Below are positions 1-5,451 of a stretch of DNA of 6,777 nt, piece by piece. The notes beneath the pieces are model-generated. The model saw only the letters and a program-made list of their open reading frames with translations. It did no database searches and had not been told where the DNA came from. The DNA lies in the NCBI GenBank assembly GCA_016744555.1, contig JADGED010000131.1, positions 1 through 6,777 on the forward strand, written 5' to 3'. How positions within the stretch are numbered: the stretch's first letter is position 1; every line of letters begins with the position of its first letter. Made by a program: the position numbers and the translations under genes. This stretch comes from Desulfuromonadaceae bacterium (lineage in GTDB: Bacteria; Desulfobacterota; Desulfuromonadia; Desulfuromonadales; Geopsychrobacteraceae).

Positions 1-16
1 GTATTAAAGGATTGAT

Positions 17-106
17 TGTAGTAGAATGAATCTACGACAGAAAGCAGGCAAGACCGTCGGTTCACGGACCGACAGCCGCTTTCATTTTCTTTAAGCGTAA
101 AGAAAA
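17..106. repeat. Three consecutive hairpins, probable dispersed extragenic element
   Basis: Three stem-loops follow each other with no gene between them. The first has GTAGA (21-25) pairing with TCTAC (31-35), extended after one mismatch by TGT (17-19) with ACA (37-39). The second has GTCGGT (56-61) pairing with ACCGAC (68-73) around a 6-nt loop. The third has a perfect 9-bp stem, TTTTCTTTA (85-93) with TAAAGAAAA (98-106), around the loop AGCG. None is followed by a clean T-tract on either strand, so they do not look like simple terminators. The minus-strand reading of the third hairpin resembles dispersed repeats I remember from deltaproteobacterial intergenic regions; that resemblance is from memory and unverified. 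The block could also be part of a small structured RNA. Confidence 0.45.
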
Positions 107-126
107 CGAAACAAAAGAAACTCTTT

Positions 127-324
127 TTATTTCTGTCGCCAGAGTCTCTGCCTTTTTTCAATGTTAGCAATTTTGGAAAAGCTTTTGTCTGCGTTGAAAC
201 TCTCTTGGCGTGTTGCGGCCGTAAGGTGGATGAATTTTTGCCAAGCTGATTGAGTACGTTCGTCGACTAACGAAGCACGTATGCTTCTAATGTCGAACAG
301 TTCAAAAGTCAGGTCAAAACCCAT
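127..324 (-). CDS. Doubtful 65-codon ORF, hypothetical
   Basis: An open frame from ATG (322-324) to TAA (127-129) would give a 65-residue basic protein with no signal peptide, membrane segment or motif I recognise. Against it being a gene: the bases upstream of the ATG (CAGCAGC) contain no Shine-Dalgarno sequence, the start codon lies in the loop of the 311-346 palindrome, and the frame ends just before a block of hairpins. It may be a chance frame inside a longer dispersed element covering roughly positions 1-346, which is my preferred reading. It is listed because nothing else explains this stretch. Confidence 0.17.
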   Translation of the reverse strand: MGFDLTFELFDIRSIRASLVDERTQSAWQKFIHLTAATRQESFNADKSFSKIANIEKRQRLWRQK

Positions 325-346
325 GCTGCTGAGTAGGTTTTGACCT
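311..346 (-). terminator. 11-bp palindrome downstream of the acyl-CoA synthetase gene, possible terminator
   Basis: AGGTCAAAACC (311-321) and GGTTTTGACCT (336-346) form a perfect 11-bp stem with a 14-nt loop. It lies about 45 nt beyond the stop codon of the minus-strand acyl-CoA synthetase gene, beyond the CCTTGAA array, and shares its right arm edge (CCT) with that array. On the minus strand the stem is followed by GACTTTTGAAC, only weakly T-rich, so intrinsic termination would be inefficient; protection of the mRNA 3' end or a repeat boundary are alternatives. Confidence 0.35.
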
Positions 347-388
347 TGAACCTTGAACCTTGAACCTTGAACCTTGAACCTTGAACCT
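344..388. repeat. Tandem heptamer array, (CCTTGAA) x 6.4
   Basis: Six perfect head-to-tail copies of CCTTGAA (344-385) are followed by a partial CCT. On the minus strand, which is the sense of the adjacent gene, the unit reads TTCAAGG. The array begins 4 nt beyond the TAA stop of the acyl-CoA synthetase gene, so it lies in that gene's 3' untranslated region. Perfect 7-nt tandem repeats vary in copy number by slipped-strand mispairing. There are no spacers between units, so it is not a CRISPR array. Confidence 0.9.
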
Positions 389-392
389 CTGT

Positions 393-2030
393 TTAATCTT
401 GATATTTTTCTCGTAACAATTTTTTATTGATTTTTCCGACGCTGGTTTTATCAATTGCATCGACAAATTTAAATTTAAGCAGCACTATTTGTTTGGAAAT
501 AAAGCCTTTGTCGATGAACTCGTGAATGTAGCGGGACAGCTCTTTCGAACTTATTTCAGTGTCAGGTTGTTTGACTATTAGCGCTAACGGTTTTTCTCCC
601 CATTTGGGGTCTGGCAATCCGATCACGGCAACCTCTGTGATCCCTTGATATGCCATCAGTAAATCTTCAACCTCTAGTGATGATATCCATTCTCCACCAA
701 TTTTTATTACATCTTTAATGCGGTCGGTGATTTTGATGTAATTGTTTTTATCTTTATGCGCTACATCGCCGGTATGTAAATAGCCACCACGCCAAAGGTT
801 TTCTGAATTGCGGTGATCTTTTAGGTAGCCTTGGGTCAGCCATGGTGATCGGACCACAATTTCGCCAACACTTTCACCATCTACTGGAACTTGCTCCATG
901 TTTTCATCAACAATTCTGATGTCAACAAGGGGGAATGGTCGGCCGGTTTTACATCTGACTTCAAGATCTTCTTCATCAGTTAAGTCTGATTCAGTAACGT
1001 GGGCAATGGTTAAAATTGGACATGTTTCAGATAGGCCATAGCCAGAACAAATATCGATCCCTTTGGCTAGTGCAGCTTTACACATGGCTTTTGGTAACGC
1101 TGCGCCGCCAATAAGTACCTTCCAGTTGCTAAGATCAATTTCATTGAACAATGGATGGTTCATCAACAGGTGCAATATGGTAGGGACGCAATGTGAGTAG
1201 GTGACTTTTTCGTTATCGATAAGCCTTAGCAACATCTCTGGAGTATATTTTCCTGGGTAGACCTGTTTTAATCCTAGTGACGTAGCAATGTACGGAACAC
1301 CCCAAGCGTGGACGTGGAACATTGGAGTAATGGGCATATAAGTATCTTGTTGATGCAATCGACCTTGTTCGGCAACGGAGCCAAGTGCGGCCATTGCACT
1401 TAAGGTGTGAAGTACTAGTTGTCTATGGCTAAAATAGACCCCTTTGGGCATACCGGTAGTGCCAGTGGTATAAAAGGTTGTTGCTCGAGTATTCTCATCG
1501 AAATCGGGAAAGTCGTAGTGGTAGTCGTTTCCGGCCAAAAGGGCTTCGTATTCACCAGCAAAGGTAAGGGTGGTTTCGGTTTTCTGTTGCCCGTCTTGCA
1601 ACAGAATATATTCTTTAACCGTGTCAATTCTCCCCTTGATTTGCTCTAATAGCGGCAGAAACTCTTCATGGACCAGCATATAGTCATCTTCGGCATGGTC
1701 GATAGTGTAAAGAATTTGCTCTGGTGATAGTTTGATATTAACCGTATGTAAAACTGCGCCCAACATCGGTATGGCATAATAACATTCCAGATAGCGATGA
1801 CTATCCCAGTCCATTACCGCAACAGTGTCCCCAGCCTTTACCCCCATTGCGGTCAACGCATTTGCAAGTTTGCCAACTCTCTGCCTGAATTCTGCGTAAT
1901 TGAACCGTGCCAGATCGCGATAGACAATCTCTTGCAATGGATCGTTAACCACTGGAGATTGCAGTAAGTTTTTGATTAATAAGGGATATGTATATGCTGA
2001 AGCAGTTCGAGTAATTAAATTGTCGGACAT
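393..2030 (-). CDS. Acyl-CoA synthetase (AMP-forming), AlkK/FadD-like fatty acid-CoA ligase
   Basis: This enzyme activates a carboxylic acid, most likely a medium- or long-chain fatty acid, to its acyl-CoA through an acyl-adenylate, feeding beta-oxidation or lipid synthesis in the cytoplasm. Counting from the chosen start (545 aa), the adenylate-forming signatures are in order: phosphate-binding loop YTTGTTGMPKG at 187-197, A5 motif GYGLSET at about 330-336, A7 motif with YLHTGD at 417-422, hinge region TDRIKDVIKIGGEWIS at 435-450, and the catalytic lysine in TSVGKINK at about K533. Domains and length are complete for the family. The IGGEWISS hinge points to the Thermus-type long-chain/AlkK-like subgroup; exact chain length cannot be read. 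An in-frame ATG 9 nt upstream (2037-2039) is less likely because AGAGGAG abuts it, whereas that same site is 9 nt from the ATG at 2028-2030. It diverges from sfsA. Confidence 0.93.
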   Translation of the reverse strand: MSDNLITRTASAYTYPLLIKNLLQSPVVNDPLQEIVYRDLARFNYAEFRQRVGKLANALTAMGVKAGDTVAVMDWDSHRYLECYYAIPMLGAVLHTVNIKLSPEQILYTIDHAEDDYMLVHEEFLPLLEQIKGRIDTVKEYILLQDGQQKTETTLTFAGEYEALLAGNDYHYDFPDFDENTRATTFYTTGTTGMPKGVYFSHRQLVLHTLSAMAALGSVAEQGRLHQQDTYMPITPMFHVHAWGVPYIATSLGLKQVYPGKYTPEMLLRLIDNEKVTYSHCVPTILHLLMNHPLFNEIDLSNWKVLIGGAALPKAMCKAALAKGIDICSGYGLSETCPILTIAHVTESDLTDEEDLEVRCKTGRPFPLVDIRIVDENMEQVPVDGESVGEIVVRSPWLTQGYLKDHRNSENLWRGGYLHTGDVAHKDKNNYIKITDRIKDVIKIGGEWISSLEVEDLLMAYQGITEVAVIGLPDPKWGEKPLALIVKQPDTEISSKELSRYIHEFIDKGFISKQIVLLKFKFVDAIDKTSVGKINKKLLREKYQD

Positions 2031-2039
2031 AGGGTGCAT

Positions 2040-2046
2040 CTCCTCT
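2040..2046 (-). promoter_or_regulatory. Ribosome-binding site that decides the acyl-CoA synthetase start
   Basis: The minus strand reads AGAGGAG here. It touches the first possible ATG (2037-2039) with no spacer, but lies 9 nt before the second ATG (2028-2030), a usable distance. I therefore place the start at 2030, giving a protein beginning MSDNLITR. Confidence 0.7.
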
Positions 2047-2070
2047 AGTCGGAATTGATAATCAAAATGA

Positions 2071-2080
2071 GATTATAATC
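2071..2080. promoter_or_regulatory. Palindromic -10-like element in the divergent intergenic region
   Basis: GATTATAATC is a perfect 10-bp palindrome and therefore places TATAAT on both strands (minus 2072-2077, plus 2074-2079). On the minus strand it would start transcription roughly 35 nt before the acyl-CoA synthetase start. On the plus strand it lies about 140 nt before sfsA. No good -35 hexamer is found at 16-18 nt on either side; TTGATA at 2055-2060 is only 13 nt from the plus-strand hexamer. The flanks ATTGAT (2054-2059) and ATCAAT (2078-2083) extend the dyad imperfectly, so a regulator site is also possible. Confidence 0.35.
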
Positions 2081-2221
2081 AATCTGTAGTAAAGTTGCTG
2101 GGGTTGAAATATGATAAGCAATGTAACAACTTTAATAATCTATACGATGATAGACGCTTGAAGCAAGAAATGTCGCTACGGATGACAATTTTAGTAAGAA
2201 GAGACTATTTATGGAGATAAC

Positions 2222-2914
2222 ATGAAATTGCCAGCACCATTGATTGCAGGTAAATTGTTACGTCGTTATAAGCGCTTTTTAGCTGATATAGAACTAGTAG
2301 ATGGAAGCGTAGTTACCGCTCATACTCCTAATACTGGCAGCATGAAGCAGTGCGCTGTTGCTGGCTACCACGTCCTAATCTCTAGGTCTGATGATCCCAA
2401 ACGTAAGCTGAAATATACCCTAGAGCTAATTAAGGTTGGCCCCCATTGGGTGGATACACATACACAAAGAACTAACCGGATTGTCGAGGAAGCACTACGA
2501 AATGATAACATAGCTTCCCTCGAAGGATATAATGTTCAGCCAGAATATAAATTTGGCGACAGTAGGATCGATTTTTATCTGCATAATGAAGACGACAAGG
2601 TGTTGCTTGAAGTTAAAAATGTTACCTTATGCCGAGATGAGACCACTGCCTGTTTTCCTGATGCTGTAACTACCCGTGGACAGAAACACTTACGTGAACT
2701 ACGCAGTGCCAAAGAGCAAGGCTACCGCGCGATAATCTTTTTTTTAATTCAGCGGGCAGAGGCGACAAAGTTTAGCCCTGCCGATGATATTGACCCAGAA
2801 TATGGTCGACTACTGCGTGAAGTTGTCGCCGCAGGGGTAGAACCTATGGCATACAAGACTGTGGTAAATGAGCAGGAAAATATAATTGGGGAACAGATTC
2901 CTGTGGTGCTGTAA
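2222..2914 (+). CDS. sfsA: SfsA family protein (DNA/RNA nuclease fold)
   Basis: This is a full-length SfsA (230 aa), a cytoplasmic protein named from an Escherichia coli gene whose overexpression stimulated maltose use. The family has an N-terminal OB-like nucleic-acid-binding part and a C-terminal PD-(D/E)xK nuclease-like part; its physiological role is not settled. Family hallmarks visible here are RYKRFLAD at 15-22, HTPNTGSM at 34-41, SRIDF at 114-118, EVKNVTL at 130-136 (E130 and K132 of the E-x-K motif, with D117 as the upstream acidic residue), FPDAVTTRGQKHLREL at 145-160 and FSPADDIDPEY at 184-194. The nuclease-like residues therefore look intact. GGAG at 2213-2216 lies 5 nt before the ATG, supporting the start. 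A run of eight T at 2738-2745 lies inside the gene without breaking the frame. It stands alone, divergent from the acyl-CoA synthetase gene. Confidence 0.95.
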   Translation: MKLPAPLIAGKLLRRYKRFLADIELVDGSVVTAHTPNTGSMKQCAVAGYHVLISRSDDPKRKLKYTLELIKVGPHWVDTHTQRTNRIVEEALRNDNIASLEGYNVQPEYKFGDSRIDFYLHNEDDKVLLEVKNVTLCRDETTACFPDAVTTRGQKHLRELRSAKEQGYRAIIFFLIQRAEATKFSPADDIDPEYGRLLREVVAAGVEPMAYKTVVNEQENIIGEQIPVVL

Positions 2915-3038
2915 GGCTTAACCATAACGGTCGCTGCCATTGGAATATAAAGGAATAATGGTAGATTGTCGCTATCGTTTAAATCTTTTGGTGCGAAGCA
3001 AGTTATAGTTGAGCTTAAACTTGTTTAAAAGACTTTAA

Positions 3039-3150
3039 TAGCCACCAAGACGCCAAGCTCGCCAAGTAGGGCACAAATCAAGACCTTATTTTGCCTTTGG
3101 TTTTAAACCCAAGAAAAGAATTTAAGTTTTTCTTGGTGCCTTGGTGGCTA
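3039..3150. repeat. Inverted-repeat element with CCAAG/CTTGG arms
   Basis: TAGCCACCAAG-ACG-CCAAG (3039-3057) is matched on the opposite strand by the arm at 3132-3150 (CTTGGTGCCTTGGTGGCTA) at 17 of 19 positions, bounding about 74 nt. The left arm is extended by a third CCAAG (3062-3066), giving CCAAG units every 8-9 nt. Internally TTGGTTT (about 3097-3103) can pair with AAACCCAA (3106-3113) with one bulge. Paired arms of this CCAAG type, with no ORF inside, match a class of dispersed extragenic repeat seen in many bacterial genomes; family membership is recalled, not tested. It lies between sfsA and tmcAL, which share an orientation, and could form a large hairpin in a read-through transcript. 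Confidence 0.65.
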
Positions 3151-3210
3151 ATATTGATTTTGATATCGAAACAACTGGAGCAAAGTAGGTAACCAGGAAA
3201 AACATTACAG

Positions 3211-3250
3211 GAGATAAGGGTCAAATTCTTACATGTTTGAACCTATTGCC
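3211..3250. repeat. Bulged hairpin resembling a REP/RAYT-associated terminal repeat
   Basis: GGGTCAAA (3218-3225) pairs with TTTGAACCT (3236-3244), with one bulged base, around the 10-nt loop TTCTTACATG. The context GATAAGGGTCAAATTC resembles repeats I associate with the ends of REP-associated tyrosine (RAYT) transposase genes in Proteobacteria. No transposase is present, so if the resemblance is right this would be an orphan copy. The assignment rests on memory of the motif alone. Confidence 0.3.
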
Positions 3251-3290
3251 TGCTAAAGTTGGTTTGATTCTCAATTTTTATGAAGCAACA

Positions 3291-3318
3291 TTGAAGGATG
3301 GTATTTGCCGTCTAAATT
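3291..3318 (+). promoter_or_regulatory. Candidate sigma-70-type promoter for tmcAL
   Basis: TTGAAG (3291-3296) and TAAATT (3313-3318) are separated by 16 nt and match the -35 and -10 consensus at four of six positions each. Transcription would begin near 3325, just before the CTCTGTGTCTC repeat and about 40 nt before the tmcAL start. The match is modest in an A+T-rich region. Confidence 0.3.
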
Positions 3319-3331
3319 ATTTAAATAGGTG

Positions 3332-3360
3332 TTCTCTGTGTCTCAGAGACTCAGTGGTGA
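3332..3360 (+). repeat. CTCTGTGTCTC-type dispersed repeat supplying the tmcAL ribosome-binding site
   Basis: TTCTCTGTGTCTCAG (3332-3346) matches TTCTCTGTCTCTCAG at 5411-5425 in 14 of 15 positions, showing two copies within the window. The copy continues as AGACTCAGTGGTGA and ends 4 nt before the tmcAL ATG; its GGTGA (3356-3360) is the only Shine-Dalgarno-like sequence there. CTCTG (3334-3338) and CAGAG (3344-3348) can form a short stem upstream of it. Sequences of this type are widely dispersed in intergenic DNA of many bacteria (recalled knowledge). Confidence 0.6.
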
Positions 3361-3364
3361 AAGA

Positions 3365-4615
3365 ATGCAAGCAGTTGGATTAATTACCGAATATAACCCG
3401 TTTCACAACGGCCATTTACATCACCTACACGAAAGTTTGCGTGTTTGTAGTGCCGACGTGTCCGTAGCGGTAATGAGTGGTCATTTCCTCCAGCGTGGTG
3501 AACCGGCGTTGGTAGATAAATGGGCACGAGCTGAAATGGCGCTGGCTGCTGGTGTTGATATAGTGGTCGAATTACCGTTACCATGGGCTGCAAGTAGTGC
3601 CCCCGATTTTGCTCGTGGGGCAGTGCAGGCTTTAAGTGCTCTAGGTGTAGATAGTCTCTGCTTTGGTAGTGAATCTGGTATGTTGTCACCGTTGCAGCAA
3701 TGTGCAGACTTTTTTTATGAGCACGAAACTAGCTTGGCTAATGAAGCGGCAACGTTATTGCGTCAAGGGGTGAATTACCCGCAAGCAAGGGGTGAGCTCT
3801 TGGCTAAACTTTTACCTGCAGAAATTGATCCGGCAATGGTGGTGAAGCCTAATAATATTCTTGGGATTGAATACCTTAAGGCCATACGCCAGTTAGATAG
3901 TACTATACAACCAGCTACGATACAGCGGATTGGTGCCGGGTATCATGATGAAACTGTCGGTGCAGATGGTATTGCCAGCGCAACTGGAATTCGTGGGCGA
4001 CTAGCTGTAGATGAACCTGTTTGTGGGCTATTGCCCGAAACGGTTAAAAGTATATTGGATGACTTGATTGCAACCGGTGCAACCGCAGTAGAAGAAAATT
4101 ATTTTCGTTTGCTAATGGCGCAGATATTTGGCTCTAGTGATAGTCTGGATAGTTGTTGGTTGGTAGAAAATGGGATCGATAATCGATTAATAAAAGTTGC
4201 GGAAACGGCAGAATCTTTGGAGCAATTGTTGGTTGGTATTAAGTCAAAACAATTAACACGAACCCGGATTCAGCGTTTGTTGGTTTCCCTACTGTTGCGT
4301 TTTGACAAACAAGTAATTCCACAATTGTTTTCGGCTGGACCGCAGTATTTACATTTGCTAGCAACAAGTGGGAAGGGGAGAGAGTTTTTATCCGACCGGC
4401 GCAAGCAGATAAGTTTGCCTCTTATCCAAAACTTTTCCCGCATCTATGCCACGCTTAAGCGTCACTACGGAGTCGAGCCTAAAGCGAAGCAACTTGCCTT
4501 GCAACAGCTTGATCTAGAGCTGAGAGCGACAAAAATTTATACGCTGCTGCAGCGTAAAGCGGCTTCGGAGAATCGAAACCGCGATTTTTTCCAACCAGTC
4601 ATAATGATCGACTAA
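3365..4615 (+). CDS. tmcAL: tRNA(Met) cytidine acetate ligase TmcAL
   Basis: TmcAL (YlbM family) forms N4-acetylcytidine at the wobble position C34 of elongator tRNA-Met, using ATP and acetate through an acetyl-adenylate, in the cytoplasm. From the chosen start it has 416 aa, the usual family length. The N-terminal nucleotidyltransferase domain shows GLITEYNPFHNGH at 5-17, with the HxGH signature H14-N15-G16-H17, then MSGHFLQRGEPA at 37-48, ELPLPWA at 69-75, FGSESG at 100-105, KPNNILGIEYLKAI at 161-174 and SATGIR at 205-210. All catalytic motifs appear intact. A GTG at 3329 would add 12 codons, but these come from the CTCTGTGTCTC repeat, and family proteins normally begin at M-x-A-V-G-L-I-x-E-Y-N-P-F-H, so ATG 3365 is preferred. 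It converges on the TPM gene, with 17 nt between the stop codons. Confidence 0.94.
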   Translation: MQAVGLITEYNPFHNGHLHHLHESLRVCSADVSVAVMSGHFLQRGEPALVDKWARAEMALAAGVDIVVELPLPWAASSAPDFARGAVQALSALGVDSLCFGSESGMLSPLQQCADFFYEHETSLANEAATLLRQGVNYPQARGELLAKLLPAEIDPAMVVKPNNILGIEYLKAIRQLDSTIQPATIQRIGAGYHDETVGADGIASATGIRGRLAVDEPVCGLLPETVKSILDDLIATGATAVEENYFRLLMAQIFGSSDSLDSCWLVENGIDNRLIKVAETAESLEQLLVGIKSKQLTRTRIQRLLVSLLLRFDKQVIPQLFSAGPQYLHLLATSGKGREFLSDRRKQISLPLIQNFSRIYATLKRHYGVEPKAKQLALQQLDLELRATKIYTLLQRKAASENRNRDFFQPVIMID

Positions 4616-4632
4616 AAGTCATTGCTAATTGC

Positions 4633-5265
4633 TTAATCTTCTACAATTAAATTCGGCAATTCGTCGGTATCATCATGTTTGCACGGGAAATGCTCTTGCA
4701 ACAGTTCGCCACAGCGTTCAATCGCTTTACATGTAGCTTCAGCAGCAGTGTCAGATTTAAGCCCGGCAACGATCATTTCAACAATTTCTTCCCAAGTATG
4801 CTCAGGAACTTTAGCATTAATACCACTGTCTGCGAGTACCTGGACCCGATGTTCAAATAAAGAAATTAAAATCAAAATACCGGTGCGATCACGAGTTTCA
4901 TGCACCCCTTGCTCTAGAAAGCTTACCAAGGCTTTCTCTTTAACTTCAGCAGTCAGTTCATCTGGGTGGATCAATTTGCGCTTGAAGTTTGGCATACGTC
5001 TAATTGCAAACTTAAATATGAAAAATCCGGCTAGAAAAATTGGCAAAAATACCCAGATAGATTCCCCCCCAAAGCCCCAGCTACAGATAGAGGCAACTGC
5101 AAGGGCTAAAACTCCGCTGCCAAAAAGCTCTGCTCGAGGATAGTCATAAGAGTCATCTACAACCATAGGGACAATTTCGCCGCTGGTTTTTTGTTCAGCT
5201 GCTTTTACTGCTAATTCGATTTTATTTTGTTCTTCGTGGGTGAAGAACTCTTTAGCTGATTTCAT
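4633..5265 (-). CDS. TPM-domain membrane protein (second of two in the cluster)
   Basis: A 210-residue protein from the chosen start. Residues 11-38 (EEQNKIELAV through TSGEIVPMVVDDS) and 128-165 (TGILILISLFEHRVQVLADSG, split by display limits, then a helix) fit the two ends of a TPM (TLP18.3/Psb32/MOLO-1) domain. Between them lie two hydrophobic segments, about 47-64 and 69-88, followed by the basic stretch RRMPNFKRK, so the domain is interrupted by a membrane hairpin. There is no cleavable signal. The function of this bacterial subgroup is not established; association with lemA and another TPM gene suggests an envelope role (inference). The frame extends upstream to 5343, but 17 of those codons are a dispersed repeat (encoding SPDASRHPLPEGEG), and only the ATG at 5263-5265 has a well-spaced AGGA. 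An ATG at 5287-5289 is a second option. Last gene of the lemA cluster. Confidence 0.88.
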   Translation of the reverse strand: MKSAKEFFTHEEQNKIELAVKAAEQKTSGEIVPMVVDDSYDYPRAELFGSGVLALAVASICSWGFGGESIWVFLPIFLAGFFIFKFAIRRMPNFKRKLIHPDELTAEVKEKALVSFLEQGVHETRDRTGILILISLFEHRVQVLADSGINAKVPEHTWEEIVEMIVAGLKSDTAAEATCKAIERCGELLQEHFPCKHDDTDELPNLIVED

Positions 5266-5271
5266 TGTTAA

Positions 5272-5276
5272 TCCTG
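5272..5276 (-). promoter_or_regulatory. Ribosome-binding site supporting the TPM start at 5265
   Basis: The minus strand reads CAGGA here, 6 nt before ATG 5263-5265. The competing ATG at 5287-5289 would have to use purines inside the 9-bp stem of the adjacent repeat hairpin, which would probably be hidden in RNA structure. This favours the shorter protein beginning MKSAKEFF. Confidence 0.6.
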
Positions 5277-5290
5277 TTTTGTTGTTCATT

Positions 5291-5335
5291 CCCTCTCCCT
5301 CGGGGAGAGGGTGGCGCGAAGCGTCGGGTGAGGGG
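5291..5335 (-). repeat. G/C-rich hairpin repeat, copy A
   Basis: CCCTCTCCC (5291-5299) and GGGAGAGGG (5303-5311) form a perfect 9-bp stem with a 3-nt loop, followed by GTGGCGCGAAGC and ending in GGGTGAGGGG (5326-5335). Read on the minus strand it is the familiar dispersed extragenic repeat often mistranslated as peptides like PLTPTLSPRER (recalled knowledge). Copy B is in inverted orientation 26 nt away. This copy lies directly upstream of the second TPM gene and creates its false N-terminal extension. Confidence 0.85.
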
Positions 5336-5361
5336 TAATTCAATTGCTTGTAGTTAACAAC

Positions 5362-5403
5362 CCCCTCATCCGCCCTGTGGGCACCTTCTCCCTCGGGGAG
5401 AAG
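5362..5403 (+). repeat. G/C-rich hairpin repeat, copy B (inverted relative to copy A)
   Basis: The copy begins CCCCTCATCC (5362-5371) and ends with CTTCTCCC (5385-5392) and GGGAGAAG (5396-5403), an 8-bp stem around TCG. Its first ten bases can pair with GGGTGAGGGG of copy A with one G-T wobble. The pair can therefore fold into a three-armed structure in the lemA operon transcript between the two TPM genes. The middle parts of the two copies differ (GCGCGAAGCGTC against GCCCTGTGGGCAC), so they are diverged members of one family and not a recent duplication. Confidence 0.85.
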
Positions 5404-5410
5404 AGATGTT

Positions 5411-5440
5411 TTCTCTGTCTCTCAGTGCCTCTGAGGTAAG
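5411..5440. repeat. CTCTGTGTCTC-type dispersed repeat, second copy
   Basis: TTCTCTGTCTCTCAG (5411-5425) matches the copy before tmcAL at 14 of 15 positions and continues TGCCTCTGAGGTAAGG. It sits between copy B of the G/C-rich hairpin repeat and the stop codon of the first TPM gene, so two repeat families are stacked in one 186-nt gap. Here it lies antisense to the flanking genes. Confidence 0.6.
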
Positions 5441-5451
5441 GATTTTCAGTT

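Larger units (their letters stand above)
2915..3328. other. Intergenic region without a gene, carrying repeat-like elements
   Basis: No frame in this 414-nt stretch resembles a protein. Positions 2915-3038 show only a weak A+T-rich dyad, TTAAA-CTTG-TTTAA, at 3015-3028 and no convincing terminator for sfsA. Positions 3039-3150 hold the CCAAG-type inverted repeat, and 3211-3250 a second hairpin element. Positions 3151-3210 show nothing I can name. A candidate promoter for tmcAL lies at 3291-3318. Confidence 0.7.

Noticed and set aside
344..388. Short tandem repeats suggesting a CRISPR array
   Set aside because: Units are 7 nt and head-to-tail without spacers; no cas genes are present.
1415..1649. 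Overlapping open frames on both strands within the acyl-CoA synthetase gene
   Set aside because: They lie wholly inside a gene with complete family motifs and their products are low-complexity, with no recognisable domain.
2738..2745. Run of eight T inside sfsA, possible slippage site
   Set aside because: The frame continues intact with family motifs on both sides; nothing indicates a programmed shift.
3384..3689. Minus-strand 101-codon frame inside tmcAL
   Set aside because: Antisense to the most conserved part of TmcAL, with a composition expected of a reversed coding strand.
4610..4632. Small dyad GACT-AAA-AGTC at the convergent ends of tmcAL and the TPM gene
   Set aside because: A 4-bp stem with no T-tract is too weak to call a bidirectional terminator.
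5064..5070. Run of seven C inside the second TPM gene, possible phase-variable tract or sequencing error
   Set aside because: The reading frame and hydrophobic pattern continue normally across it.
4675..5143. Plus-strand frames inside the second TPM gene
   Set aside because: They are antisense to a protein with a clear TPM pattern and have no domain of their own.
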